Shown here: in pieces, positions 21,356 through 30,698 of the stretch
Numbering within the stretch: position 1 is the stretch's first letter
Layout: each line of letters starts with the position of its first letter
The notes under the pieces: model-generated
Database searches by the model: none
Seen by the model: the letters and a program-made list of their open reading frames with translations, nothing else
Told to the model about the DNA's origin: nothing
Made by a program: the position numbers and the translations under genes
NCBI GenBank assembly: GCA_001464765.1
Contig: LNDV01000034.1
Span: 620,001 to 684,000, forward strand
Direction: 5' to 3'
DNA: 64,000 nucleotides
DNA from: Betaproteobacteria bacterium Ga0077526
GTDB taxonomy: Bacteria > Pseudomonadota > Gammaproteobacteria > Burkholderiales > Ga0077523

Positions 21356-22453
21356 TCAGTCCGCCGCAGCGACGGTCTCTCGCCGGCCGAGCACCTGCTC
21401 GAGGACGGCAGGCGGGACGGCGGCGTCGACGTAGGCGTCGCCGATGGCGTGCATCAGCACGAACCGCAGACGCCCGCCCTCCACCTTCTTGTCGTGCCCC
21501 ATGAGGTCGAGCCACTGCGCGATCGGCAGGTGCGGCGGATCCACGGGGAGGCGCGCGCGCTCCAGGATCCGGCGGACCCTCGCGACGTCGGCGTCGGTCA
21601 GATGGCCGAGCGCGCGGGAGGTTTCGGCGGCCAGCACCATGCCGGCCGCGACGCCCTCGCCGTGTAGCCAAGTGCCGAAGCCGAGCGCCGCCTCGATGGC
21701 GTGACCGAAGGTATGCCCGAGATTGAGCAGCGCACGGAGTCCGGTTTCGCGTTCGTCCTTTTCGACGATGTCGGCCTTGTTGCGGCAGCAGCGCTCCACC
21801 GCGTAGGAGAGGGCGTCCTTGTCGCGCGCCAGCAGCCGGTCGAGGTTCTGCTCCAGCCACTCGAAGAACGGGGCATCTCCCAGCAGACCGTACTTGATGA
21901 CTTCGGCGAGCCCGGCAGACAGCTCGCGGTCGGGCAGGGTGTCCAGCGTGTCGAGGTCGGCGATCACGGCGGCCGGCTGATAGAAGGCGCCGATCATGTT
22001 CTTTCCGAGCGGGTGGTTGATCGCCGTCTTGCCGCCCACCGAGGAATCCACCTGAGCCAGCAGCGTCGTCGGGATCTGGATGAAGGGCACGCCTCGCAGG
22101 TACGTGGCGGCCGCAAAGCCCGTGATGTCGCCGATCACGCCGCCGCCGAGCGCGATGAGCGTCGTCTTGCGTTCGCAGCGCGCGGCCATCAGCGCGTCGA
22201 AGATGCGGTTCAGCGTCTCCCAAGTCTTGAAGGCCTCGCCGTCGGGCAGCAGAACCTCGAGGACTTCGACGCCGATCCCGCGCAGCGCCGCGGACAGGGC
22301 CGGGAGATAGACCGGACCGATGGTCTCGTTCGTCACGACAACGACCCGCTTCTGCAGGAGATGGCGCCCGACGAGTTCCGTCCGGGACAGCAGCGCCTTG
22401 CCGATGTAGATCGGGTAGGCGCGGTCGCCGAGTCCCACCTGGGTCGTCAGCAT
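21356..22453 (-). CDS. aroB: 3-dehydroquinate synthase
   Basis: The 365-residue NAD+- and metal-dependent enzyme cyclises DAHP to 3-dehydroquinate, the second shikimate step. Recognisable blocks are LPDGEAFKT, GGGVIGDITGFAAATYLRG, QIPTTLLAQVDSSVGGKTAINH and the metal-binding LNLGHTFGHAIE. It overlaps the end of aroK by seven bases, so the two are translationally coupled, as in many proteobacteria. A dgt-like gene follows at 12 bases. Confidence 0.96.
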   Translation of the reverse strand: MLTTQVGLGDRAYPIYIGKALLSRTELVGRHLLQKRVVVVTNETIGPVYLPALSAALRGIGVEVLEVLLPDGEAFKTWETLNRIFDALMAARCERKTTLIALGGGVIGDITGFAAATYLRGVPFIQIPTTLLAQVDSSVGGKTAINHPLGKNMIGAFYQPAAVIADLDTLDTLPDRELSAGLAEVIKYGLLGDAPFFEWLEQNLDRLLARDKDALSYAVERCCRNKADIVEKDERETGLRALLNLGHTFGHAIEAALGFGTWLHGEGVAAGMVLAAETSRALGHLTDADVARVRRILERARLPVDPPHLPIAQWLDLMGHDKKVEGGRLRFVLMHAIGDAYVDAAVPPAVLEQVLGRRETVAAAD

Positions 22454-23028
22454 GGTGTCGAATCCTCCTTCCGATGGATGTTGCGGACCAGCGCCGCCTC
22501 GAGGCGGCCGATGAGGACTCGCAGACTCTGGCTGCCGGTATCGATGATCACGTGGGCGACTTCGCGATACAGCGGGTCGCGGATCTCCATCAGCTCGGCG
22601 AGCCGGCCCCGGGGGTCGGCGGTCTGGAGCAGCGGGCGGTTGCGGTCACGGCGGGTGCGGTTCCAGAGTTCGTCCACGCTCGCCCGCAGGTATACCACGG
22701 TACCCCGCGTCCGCAGGACCTCACGATTGCGCGGATCGAGGACCGCCCCGCCGCCGGTGGCGAGCACGACACCTTCCGTGGCGGTCAGCTCGTCGATCAT
22801 CGCGACCTCCCGCTGGCGGAATCCGGCCTCCCCTTCGATCTCGAAGATCACGGGAATGCGCACGCCGGTGCGTGCCTCGATCTCGTGGTCCGAATCCACG
22901 AACCGCTTGCCCAGGCGCTTCGCCAGCAGCCGGCCGACCGAAGTCTTGCCGGCGCCCATGAGGCCGACGAGATAGATATTGCCGGGGATGTCGGGCGCGG
23001 GGCGCCGCATCGTCGATGGCTCTCTCAT
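22447..23028 (-). CDS. aroK: Shikimate kinase
   Basis: The 193-residue P-loop kinase phosphorylates shikimate. GLMGAGKTS (22-30) is Walker A, D45-S-D47 contacts shikimate, TGGGAV (91-96) is the glycine-rich substrate loop, and NRPLL at 130-134 lies in the LID. There are two possible ATGs (23028 and 23010); the first gives a slightly long N-terminus. It sits downstream of pilQ, with a 12-base-pair hairpin between them, and overlaps aroB. Confidence 0.94.
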   Translation of the reverse strand: MREPSTMRRPAPDIPGNIYLVGLMGAGKTSVGRLLAKRLGKRFVDSDHEIEARTGVRIPVIFEIEGEAGFRQREVAMIDELTATEGVVLATGGGAVLDPRNREVLRTRGTVVYLRASVDELWNRTRRDRNRPLLQTADPRGRLAELMEIRDPLYREVAHVIIDTGSQSLRVLIGRLEAALVRNIHRKEDSTPC

Positions 23029-23088
23029 CCCCGGATTCTATCCGCCACAGGCGGCGGAGGGCAGTCGCAGATGCCGGGCCCGAGAACG

Positions 23089-23122
23089 CGACGGCCCCGG
23101 AGCGCAGGCGCCGGGGCCGTCG
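23089..23122 (-). terminator. Strong hairpin after pilQ, possibly a terminator
   Basis: CGACGGCCCCGG (23089-23100) and CCGGGGCCGTCG (23111-23122) form a perfect 12-pair stem with a 10-base loop, 25 bases past the pilQ stop. No U-tract follows on the minus strand, so it may instead protect the pilQ mRNA end or only pause transcription before aroK. Confidence 0.4.
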
Positions 23123-23146
23123 GAACTGCCGGGGAGAATCGTCGGG

Positions 23147-25297
23147 TCAGCGGACCGTCAGATTGTCCTTGAGGATGCGGGGCGTCACGAACACCAGCAG
23201 CTCGCGGCGATCGTTGAAGCGGCGCTCGTTGCGGAAGAAGAAGCCGATGATCGGGATGTCGCCGAGCAGCGGGATCTTGCTCTGCTGGGTCGTCTCGTCC
23301 TGGGTGTAGATGCCGCCGATGCCGACCGTGCCGCCGTTTTCCACGAGCACTTCAGTCGTCACCTGCTTGGTGTCGATCGCCGGGCCCGCGTTGGTGGTCA
23401 CGCCGATGCTGTCCTTGTGGACGTCGAGCTTCATGATCACGTTGTCGTCGGGCGTGATCTGCGGCTTCACCTTGAGCGAAAGCGTCGCCTTACGGAAGCT
23501 GATGCTCGTCGCACCCGAAGCCGTCGCGGTCTGGTACGGGATTTCCGTACCCTGCTCGATGTTCGCCTCGACGTTGTCCGCCGTGATGACCCGCGGACTG
23601 GAAATCAGCTTGCCGCGCGCATCGAGCTGCAGGGCAGAGATTTCGAGGTTGAGGAAGCTGGTCTGGCCGGGATTGAACAGCGTGAAGGTGAAGGCACCGG
23701 CCGAGCCGCTGCCGGCACCGAGACCAGGCGCCGGCAGGTTCACCGCCAGGGAGTCCGGAAAGAAACTCGTGGCGTAGTCCTGCGCCTGGCCGGTCTGCAC
23801 GCCCACGCTTCGGACGTTGCCTCCGACGAACAGACGCGAGCGGTCCCCGCCGAAGGGTTGCAGCCCGTTGCCGCCGCGGGTGACAGTGCCGAGACGCGCA
23901 CCGAGCGATCGGCCGAAGGTGTCGGACGCTTCGACGATCCGCGCTTCGATCATGACCTGACGCACGGCGATGTCGATCTTCTTGAGGAGCACCGCGAACT
24001 CTTCCAGCTTGCTCGGTGTGTCCTGCACGAACAGCGTGTTGGTCCGCGGGTCGATCACGGCGCTGCCGCGCTTGGTGAGCAGACGCTGGTTCGGGTCGGA
24101 GACGATCTTCTGGAACGCCTCGGCCTTCATGTAGTTTAACTGGAAGCTCTCGGTGCGGATCGGCTCCAGCTCCTGGATCTGCTGCTGCGCCTCGAGCGCG
24201 AGCTTCTCCTTGGTGGCGAGTTCGTCCCGCGGGGCAATCCACACCACGTTGCCGTTCTTGCGCATGTCGAGACCCTTCGCCTGGAGAATGATGTCCAGGG
24301 CCTGGTCCCACGGCACGTCCTTCAGGCGCAGCGTGAGGTTGCCGCCGACCGTGTCGCTCGTGATGATGTTGAGACCGGTGAAGTCCGCAATGACCTGCAG
24401 CACTGCCCGCACTTCGATGTTCTGAAAGTTGAGCGAGAGCTTGTCGCCCGTGTAGCCGCGCCCGGAGGCCGCGCCGATCTTCGTCGGGTCTTCGACGATG
24501 GTCTTGATCTCGACGATCATCCGGTTGTCCGTCTGATACGCGGAGTGTTCCCAGCTGCCCCGCGGCGAGATCACGATCTTGGCGTTGTTGCCCTGCTTCG
24601 TCGCCTCGACGATGTCTACTGGCGTGGCAAAGTCGGTCACATCGAGACGGCGCTGCAGATTGGAGGGGATCTCGGTCTGGATGAACTCGATCACGACGGA
24701 CTTGCCCTGGCGACGGATGTCGATGCCGGTGAGGTTGTCCGAGAGGTCGATGACGACCTGACCCTCGCCGGCCTTGCCGCGACGGAAGTCGACGTTGAGC
24801 AGCGAGTGGGGCATGGTGTTCTTGCCCTTCGCGAACGAGGTGCTCTCGTTGGCGGTGCTGACGGTCGGACCGGCCGCGCCGGCCTGCAGCGTGATCGTGT
24901 AGGTCTTGCCGTCGAGCTGGGCGTCGTATTTCACCGGACGGGTAAGGTTCAGCACCACGCGGGTCCGGCCGGCGGACTGGCCGAGGCGCACGGAGCGCAG
25001 TTCGGTGTTGCCGACTTCCTGCGTGCTCTTGCCCATCCCGTTGGCGGTGCCCGGGAAATCGAAGGCGATGCGGGGCGGGTTGTTGATCGAGAAGGCGACC
25101 GGAGGATTCGACAGGGGCTCCCGCGTGGTGATCTTCACCACGACCTTGCCCCCCTGGCCGGACAGGACGTCCACCGCATCGATGGCGTTCATCCCCGGCT
25201 CGACCGGTACGGGCGCCGCGGACACCTGCGCGGACAGCACGCCCAGGGATGCGAGAGCGATCAGAAGGCGGCAGACCGCCAGCCACGTCATCTTCAT
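23147..25297 (-). CDS. pilQ: Type IV pilus secretin PilQ
   Basis: The 716-residue outer-membrane secretin forms the gated pore for the pilus fibre. A signal peptide (cleavage near VSA, about residue 27) is followed by two AMIN-type domains that bind peptidoglycan (about 45-270), an STN/secretin-N domain beginning near LSLNFQNIEVRAVLQVIADF, and the C-terminal secretin barrel, including the EIPYQTATASGATSISFRKA beta-lip region and the closing PLLGDIPIIGFFFRNE. Length is normal. It overlaps pilP by 4 bases and is the last gene of pilMNOPQ. Confidence 0.96.
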   Translation of the reverse strand: MKMTWLAVCRLLIALASLGVLSAQVSAAPVPVEPGMNAIDAVDVLSGQGGKVVVKITTREPLSNPPVAFSINNPPRIAFDFPGTANGMGKSTQEVGNTELRSVRLGQSAGRTRVVLNLTRPVKYDAQLDGKTYTITLQAGAAGPTVSTANESTSFAKGKNTMPHSLLNVDFRRGKAGEGQVVIDLSDNLTGIDIRRQGKSVVIEFIQTEIPSNLQRRLDVTDFATPVDIVEATKQGNNAKIVISPRGSWEHSAYQTDNRMIVEIKTIVEDPTKIGAASGRGYTGDKLSLNFQNIEVRAVLQVIADFTGLNIITSDTVGGNLTLRLKDVPWDQALDIILQAKGLDMRKNGNVVWIAPRDELATKEKLALEAQQQIQELEPIRTESFQLNYMKAEAFQKIVSDPNQRLLTKRGSAVIDPRTNTLFVQDTPSKLEEFAVLLKKIDIAVRQVMIEARIVEASDTFGRSLGARLGTVTRGGNGLQPFGGDRSRLFVGGNVRSVGVQTGQAQDYATSFFPDSLAVNLPAPGLGAGSGSAGAFTFTLFNPGQTSFLNLEISALQLDARGKLISSPRVITADNVEANIEQGTEIPYQTATASGATSISFRKATLSLKVKPQITPDDNVIMKLDVHKDSIGVTTNAGPAIDTKQVTTEVLVENGGTVGIGGIYTQDETTQQSKIPLLGDIPIIGFFFRNERRFNDRRELLVFVTPRILKDNLTVR

Positions 25298-25830
25298 TGC
25301 TTCGACTCCTCTTCGTCGAGCAGTTGCAGGCTGCTCGTGCGCTCCGACCAGACGCCCGAGGTGTCCTGGAACACCTCCTTCAGGGTGACCGATGTCTCCG
25401 TGATCGTGGTCACGATGCCGAAGTTCTGGCCAAGGTAATTTCCGATCTTGATCTGATACAAGTTGTTCTCCGGCGTCTTGACGAGCGCGAACATCTTCTT
25501 GTTCTTGTCCTGCAGCGTGCCCACCATCTTGAGACTTTCTAGCGGGTAGGCCTCCAGGGCCTCCTTGCGCCGCAGGTCGCTCGCCTGGCTGGGCCGGTCG
25601 CCAGCGTTCTTGTCGGCAGACTCAGGCTTGCGTGGCTTGAACGGGTCCTGGAGTTCGTAGGCCTCGTAGGTAAAGGCCTCGTACGGTTTCACTTCCGGCA
25701 GGGGTTCCACCCGGCCGCGCAGGTTGTTGCCGGACTCGTTCACGAACTGGCGGAGATCCTCATACTCCTCTCCGCCGCAGCCCGAGAGCACGGCAGCAGC
25801 CAGCACACTCGTCAACCAATGGCGCGTCAC
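25294..25830 (-). CDS. pilP: Type IV pilus inner-membrane lipoprotein PilP
   Basis: The 178-residue protein has a lipoprotein signal with lipobox LSGC, lipidated at C18. A disordered region contains LQDPFKPRK, the short conserved motif that binds PilNO, followed by a C-terminal beta-domain (ESLKMVGTLQ to SLQLL) that contacts the PilQ N-domains. It links the inner-membrane alignment complex to the secretin. It overlaps pilO and pilQ by 4 bases on each side. Confidence 0.94.
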   Translation of the reverse strand: MTRHWLTSVLAAAVLSGCGGEEYEDLRQFVNESGNNLRGRVEPLPEVKPYEAFTYEAYELQDPFKPRKPESADKNAGDRPSQASDLRRKEALEAYPLESLKMVGTLQDKNKKMFALVKTPENNLYQIKIGNYLGQNFGIVTTITETSVTLKEVFQDTSGVWSERTSSLQLLDEEESKQ

Positions 25831-26462
25831 TTCTTCGCTCCCGACTTGGCTTCACGTTCCCGCTTCTTCTGCTCGGCGATTTCGGCCTCGTCGAGGTAGC
25901 GGTAGGTCTTCGCCGTTGCATCGAGCGCAAGCCCGCCGTCCTTGTCGATCGACACCCCGATGTCGTTCAGGGTCACGATCCGGGACAGCTGCGAAACGTC
26001 GCTCGCGAAGGCGCCGATGTCGTGATAGGCGCCGGTCACGCGGATGGTGATCGGCAGTTCCGCGTAGAACTCCGACATGGTTTCCTGCGGGGCCGGCCGG
26101 AACAGCGTGAACTGCAGACCGCGACCGAGACCGGCCTGGTTGATGTCCGTCAGCAGGGCTTCCATCTCGGACTTGTTCGGCAGCTGCTTCAGCATGGCAC
26201 CGAAGGACTGCTCGATGTCGTCCAGCTGCTTGCGATAGAGGTCGAGATTGATGGCCTGGGCCTTCTTGTCGAGGAATTTCTGCCGCAGTTCCTGTTCCTT
26301 CTGGCGCGAAACCTCGAGCTCGTCCGCCTGGTCGCGCCAGTCGAGCCAGAATCCGAGGAACACGATCAGCAGCAGGATGATGAGCAGCAGGCCGAGCTTC
26401 GGCAGCACCGGCCAGTTGCCGATGTCCTTGAAGTTGAGGCGTTGCAGATCGTCGAGCGTCAT
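25827..26462 (-). CDS. pilO: Type IV pilus alignment protein PilO
   Basis: The 211-residue protein has a short cytoplasmic head, one transmembrane helix at about 21-43 (LGLLLIILLLIVFLGFW), a coiled coil (QADELEVSRQKEQELRQKF) and a ferredoxin-like periplasmic domain (GAYHDIGAFASDVSQLSRIV). PilO pairs with PilN to form the periplasmic alignment subcomplex. The C-terminus ends in a highly charged K/R/E tail. It follows pilN by 6 bases. Confidence 0.94.
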   Translation of the reverse strand: MTLDDLQRLNFKDIGNWPVLPKLGLLLIILLLIVFLGFWLDWRDQADELEVSRQKEQELRQKFLDKKAQAINLDLYRKQLDDIEQSFGAMLKQLPNKSEMEALLTDINQAGLGRGLQFTLFRPAPQETMSEFYAELPITIRVTGAYHDIGAFASDVSQLSRIVTLNDIGVSIDKDGGLALDATAKTYRYLDEAEIAEQKKREREAKSGAKK

Positions 26463-26468
26463 GGCGCG

Positions 26469-27065
26469 TCAGCCCTTTGCCGGCGGTTTGCCGGCCGCCT
26501 GCCCCGTCGGTGCCTCCTCGGCCTTCTCCCGAGTGAGGTTCACGTTCAGGTTGAATTCGTTCTGCATCTGCTTGTCGACCGTGACCGCCTTGATCTCGAT
26601 GAGGCTCGGCGCCTCCAGCCAGGGCGAGGCCTCGAAGTTGCGCATCAGGGTCGAGACCCGCGCGTTCGAGGTGGCGTAGCCGGTCACGTTGACCCTGGTG
26701 CCGGTCTGCTTGACGGACTTCAGGAACACGCCGTCCGGAATCTGCCGGACGAGCTGGTCGAGCAGCCGCACGGTTTCCGAGCGGTTCGACTGGAGCGACT
26801 CCACGACCTTCTTCCGTTCGAGCAGCGCCTGGGTCTGTTCCTTGAGCTTCTTGATCTCCTCGATCTGGCGATCGAGCGTGGCGATCTCGTTCTCGAGGTA
26901 CTGATTGCGGCCCACCTGATACTCGATCTGATTCGCGAAGTACTGGTGCACCACGCCCACGATCACCGCACCGACAGCCAGCGTCGCGAACGCCATGATG
27001 CCGAAGCGGCGCCGCTGCTCGCGTCGTCGTTCTTCGCGATGCGGTAGTAGGTTGATTGGGATCAT
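26469..27065 (-). CDS. pilN: Type IV pilus assembly protein PilN
   Basis: The 198-residue protein begins MIPINLLPHREERRR, the conserved INLLP motif that inserts into PilM. A transmembrane helix (GIMAFATLAVGAVIVGVV), a coiled coil rich in E/K/Q and a ferredoxin-like periplasmic fold follow. It overlaps pilM by 4 bases. The INLLP motif together with neighbouring PilM makes the assignment secure. Confidence 0.95.
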   Translation of the reverse strand: MIPINLLPHREERRREQRRRFGIMAFATLAVGAVIVGVVHQYFANQIEYQVGRNQYLENEIATLDRQIEEIKKLKEQTQALLERKKVVESLQSNRSETVRLLDQLVRQIPDGVFLKSVKQTGTRVNVTGYATSNARVSTLMRNFEASPWLEAPSLIEIKAVTVDKQMQNEFNLNVNLTREKAEEAPTGQAAGKPPAKG

Positions 27066-28174
27066 GGATCGAACCTCCGCATCGCGAGCCCGCAGGCGAC
27101 GAGCAGCGACGGAGCGTCCAGCGCGAGCTGGCGCTCCTTGATCTTGGGCGATTTATCCATCGCGGCGAACGGGTTGGCGACAATCGCCGGCACACCCGTC
27201 CTGCGCGTGACGACTTCGTCCAGGCCCGGGATGGTCGAGCATCCGCCCGCCAGCACGATGCTGTTCACCTGGTTGTACTGCGTCGAGGTGAAGAAGAACT
27301 GCAGGGCGCGCGTCACTTCAAGGGCCAGCGTGTCCATGAACGGCCGCAGCACATCGCTCTCGTAGTTCTCGGGCAGGCCGCCGCTGCGCTTCGCAGCCTC
27401 GGCCTCATCGGCGGAGAGACTGAACACGCGCTGAATTTCCTGGGTGAGCTGATTGCCGCCGAAGGGCTGCTCGCGGAAGTACACCGACTGACGGTTGCGC
27501 AGGACGTTGATGTTCATCATCGTCGCGCCCACGTCGACCAGGGCGATCGTCTGGTCGATGCCGGCGTCCTGCAGCTGCGATTCGATGAGTTCGAAAGCGG
27601 TCTGCGCGGCGAAGGAATCGATGTCCATGACGACGGCCTTGAGTCCCTGGGACTCGGCGACCGCGACCCGGTCTTCCACCTTCTCCTTGCGCGACGCGGC
27701 AATCAGGACTTCGACCTCTTCCGGATTGGTGAGCGACGGACCGAGGATCTGGAAGTCGAGGTTCACCTCTTCCAGCGCGAACGGGATGTACTGGTTGGCC
27801 TCGGTCTCGACCTGGAGTTCGAGGTCCTCCTCGCTCTGACCGGCCGGCACCACGATCTTCTTGGTGATGACGGCGGCGGAAGGCAGGGCGAGGGCGAGAT
27901 TCTTGATGCGCGAATTGAGTTTCTTCCACCCGCGCTTCACCGCCTCGCCGACTTCCTCGAGGTTCATGATGTTGCCGTCGACGACCGCGTCCTTCGGCAG
28001 AGGCTCGATCGTGTAGCGCTCCAGGCGATAGCGCCCTTTGCCCACGGCCACGATCTCGACCATCTTGACGGAGGACGAGCTGATGTCCACGCCGATCAGC
28101 GGGGGCATCTTCGGCTTCATCAGTTCCGTGAGGAACTGGGACACCGACGAAAAATCAACTTTTCCCTTGAGCAT
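27062..28174 (-). CDS. pilM: Type IV pilus assembly ATPase-like protein PilM
   Basis: The 370-residue actin-like (FtsA-fold) cytoplasmic protein binds the N-terminus of PilN. Blocks include GVDISSSSVKMVEI (phosphate 1), ALVDVGATMMNINV (phosphate 2) and IVLAGGCSTIPGLDE (adenosine motif). It is the first gene of pilMNOPQ and is divergent from the PBP1A gene across a 170-base gap, the arrangement typical of beta- and gammaproteobacteria. A minus-strand promoter must lie in that gap but I cannot place it firmly. Confidence 0.96.
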   Translation of the reverse strand: MLKGKVDFSSVSQFLTELMKPKMPPLIGVDISSSSVKMVEIVAVGKGRYRLERYTIEPLPKDAVVDGNIMNLEEVGEAVKRGWKKLNSRIKNLALALPSAAVITKKIVVPAGQSEEDLELQVETEANQYIPFALEEVNLDFQILGPSLTNPEEVEVLIAASRKEKVEDRVAVAESQGLKAVVMDIDSFAAQTAFELIESQLQDAGIDQTIALVDVGATMMNINVLRNRQSVYFREQPFGGNQLTQEIQRVFSLSADEAEAAKRSGGLPENYESDVLRPFMDTLALEVTRALQFFFTSTQYNQVNSIVLAGGCSTIPGLDEVVTRRTGVPAIVANPFAAMDKSPKIKERQLALDAPSLLVACGLAMRRFDP

Positions 28175-28280
28175 GGGCGAGTTACGCCAATTTGCGTCTA
28201 AAACACATTAGATACGAGTCGCAACTACAAATCAAGCTTGGGAAAGTAAGGGCCAGGAGGACTGCGGAACGCCAGGCCCG

Positions 28281-28286
28281 TATAAT
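28281..28286 (+). promoter_or_regulatory. Perfect -10 hexamer of the PBP1A gene
   Basis: TATAAT lies 58 bases before the ATG at 28345 in the pilM/PBP1A divergent region. No good -35 exists 16-18 bases upstream (the best is AGGACT), so the promoter is likely to be weak or activator-dependent despite the ideal -10. Confidence 0.45.
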
Positions 28287-28344
28287 CCGGAAACCCTGTC
28301 GGGAAAGGCCCCTTTTTCGAAGGCCCAAAGCAAACACTCTGCCA

Positions 28345-30666
28345 ATGCTTCTCCGCTGGTGGTTCCTGCCGATCTTCCTGCTGCTTTCCCTTCTCGTTGC
28401 GGGCTCCCTCCTGCTCGGCTATGCCGCTGTCGTGGCCTACCCGGGACTGCCGTCGCTCGAAGCGCTGACCGACTACCGACCCAAGATTCCGCTGCAGGTT
28501 TTCAGCGCCGAAGGTGACCTCATCGGCGAATTCGGCGAGGAGCGCAGGGCTCTCGTGTCCGTCGCCGACGTACCCAAGCCGATGCTGAACGCCATCCTGG
28601 CCGCGGAAGACGAGCGCTTCTACGAGCACGGTGGTGTCGACTACATCGGCGTGGCGCGCGCCGCGCTGTCGAACTTGCTGCAGGGCGGCGCCCATCAGGG
28701 GGCCAGCACCATCACCATGCAGGTCGCGCGTAACTTCTTCCTGACAAAGGAAAAAACCCTCACGCGTAAGTTCAACGAAACGCTGCTTGCCTTCAAGATC
28801 GAACACAATCTCTCCAAGGACGAGATACTTCAGCTGTACGTGAACCAGATCTTCCTTGGCCAGCGCGCCTACGGCTTCGCAGCCGCTGCCCAGACCTATT
28901 TCGGCAAATCTCTCGACAGACTTAACCTCGCCGAGCACGCAATGCTCGCCGGATTGCCGAAAGCGCCCTCGAAATACAACCCCGTCGCCAATCCGAGACG
29001 CGCGAAACTGCGTCAGGAGTACGTCCTGCGGCGCATGAAGGAGCTCGCGTGGATCACGTCGGAGGAATATGACGCGGCCATGCAGACGGCGATCGTCGTG
29101 CGCAAGGAGCGTCAGGCTTACGCCACCCAGGCGGACCATCTGACGGAAATGGTCCGCCAGAAGCTCTACGACCAGTTCAAGGAGGATGCCTACACCTCTG
29201 GCCTCCGGGTGCATACAACGATCTTCCGCGCCCATCAGGACGCAGCGCTGGCGGCCATCCGTCGGGGCGTGCTCGACTATGACCGCCGGCACGGCCACCG
29301 CGGCGCGGAGGCCCAGTTCGACATTCCAGGCGATGCGCCGGACGAGGTCCTGGAAGAGACGATCGGCGACGATTCGGAGAGCGCCGGGCTGTATCCGGCG
29401 CTCGTGCTCGGCGTGACCGGCGAGACGATGACGCTGTTCGCCAAGGGCGCGGGTCGCATCACGGTTACCGCCGAAGGGCTCAAGTTTGCGCAGCGGATGA
29501 CCAGCGACAAGGCACCACCGGAGAAGCGCCTGCGACGCGGCTCCCTGACCCGGGTGCAGAAAAACGACGCCGGAGCCTGGCAGATCGCACAATTGCCCGC
29601 CGTGGAGGCCGCGCTGGTCTCGGTCGACCCGAACACCGGCGGCATCCGGGCGCTGGTAGGCGGATTCGATTTCAACCGGAACAAATTCAATCACGTCACC
29701 CAGGCGTACCGGCAACCGGGGTCGACCTTCAAGCCCTTCGTGTACTCCGCGGCCCTGGAGAAAGGATTTACTCCTGCGACTGTCATCAATGACGCACCAC
29801 TGTCATTCGACGCGGCCGAGACGGGGTCGGTCGCCTGGGAACCCAAGAACTACGACGGCAGCTTCGAGGGGCCGATGAGCATGCGGCGGGCGCTCACCAA
29901 GTCCAAGAACCTGGTGTCGATCCGCATCATCCAGGCGATCGGCCCGCAGTACGCCCAGGACTACGTGACGCGGTTCGGCTTCGAACGCCGGCTGATCCCG
30001 CCGTACCTCACCATGGCGCTCGGCGCCGGTTCGGCGACCGTCCTCCAGATGGCATCGGGATACGCCAGCTTCGCCAACGGCGGTACTCGCGTGGTGCCGT
30101 ACCACGTCGAGCGGATCAACGACCTGAAGGGCAAGGTCATCGAGAAACACACGCCGGCCCCGGCCGCGCGGGTCATCGACGCCCGCAATGCCTTCCTCAT
30201 GACCAGCATGATGCAGGACGTCGTGCAGGAAGGAACCGCCGCCCGCGCCCGCAAACTGGGTCGCGGTGACCTGGCCGGCAAGACCGGCACGACCAACGAC
30301 CAGCTGGACGCCTGGTTCGCGGGCTACTGCCCCAAGCTGGTGGCCGTGGCCTGGATCGGCTATGACACACCGAAGTCCCTCGGCGGCAGCGAGACCGGGG
30401 CGGTCGCGGCGCTGCCCATCTGGATGGGATACATGGCGAAGGCCCTGGAGGGTATCCCCGACCAGGGATTCGCTGCGCCCGAGGGCGTCGTGGCGGCCGG
30501 CGTCAATCCGACGACGGGGCTGAGGAACGACCGAGTCCAGGACCGTGTGCTGGAATATTTCTACCAGGAGACGCTCCCGGCAGAAGAGGAGGGCGACTCA
30601 CCGCCCGCCTCCGGACAGGAGCGCCCGGCGGGCAAGCCGAACGACGTCGGGGAGCAGTTGTACTGA
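28345..30666 (+). CDS. mrcA: Bifunctional penicillin-binding protein 1A
   Basis: The 773-residue class A PBP polymerises and cross-links peptidoglycan. A transmembrane helix is at about 5-27. The GT51 glycosyltransferase has catalytic E88 in EDERFYEHGG plus GASTITMQVARNFFL and QLYVNQIFLGQRAYG. An OB-like insert lies at about 280-400. The transpeptidase has S460-T-F-K463, SKN and K646-T-G. The start is ATG 28345, immediately before the membrane helix; the frame upstream to 28192 crosses the promoter and is rejected. It is divergent from pilM as in many proteobacteria. Confidence 0.95.
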   Translation: MLLRWWFLPIFLLLSLLVAGSLLLGYAAVVAYPGLPSLEALTDYRPKIPLQVFSAEGDLIGEFGEERRALVSVADVPKPMLNAILAAEDERFYEHGGVDYIGVARAALSNLLQGGAHQGASTITMQVARNFFLTKEKTLTRKFNETLLAFKIEHNLSKDEILQLYVNQIFLGQRAYGFAAAAQTYFGKSLDRLNLAEHAMLAGLPKAPSKYNPVANPRRAKLRQEYVLRRMKELAWITSEEYDAAMQTAIVVRKERQAYATQADHLTEMVRQKLYDQFKEDAYTSGLRVHTTIFRAHQDAALAAIRRGVLDYDRRHGHRGAEAQFDIPGDAPDEVLEETIGDDSESAGLYPALVLGVTGETMTLFAKGAGRITVTAEGLKFAQRMTSDKAPPEKRLRRGSLTRVQKNDAGAWQIAQLPAVEAALVSVDPNTGGIRALVGGFDFNRNKFNHVTQAYRQPGSTFKPFVYSAALEKGFTPATVINDAPLSFDAAETGSVAWEPKNYDGSFEGPMSMRRALTKSKNLVSIRIIQAIGPQYAQDYVTRFGFERRLIPPYLTMALGAGSATVLQMASGYASFANGGTRVVPYHVERINDLKGKVIEKHTPAPAARVIDARNAFLMTSMMQDVVQEGTAARARKLGRGDLAGKTGTTNDQLDAWFAGYCPKLVAVAWIGYDTPKSLGGSETGAVAALPIWMGYMAKALEGIPDQGFAAPEGVVAAGVNPTTGLRNDRVQDRVLEYFYQETLPAEEEGDSPPASGQERPAGKPNDVGEQLY

Positions 30667-30698
30667 GGTTCTGAAACAGGCATCGGAGCAGCAGCATC

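Noticed and set aside
20226..22223. A 665-codon frame that would fuse extra N-terminal sequence to the dGTPase-like gene
   Set aside because: The extra part runs through aroB in another frame and reads as R/G/A-rich noise; the HD protein starts near 21344.
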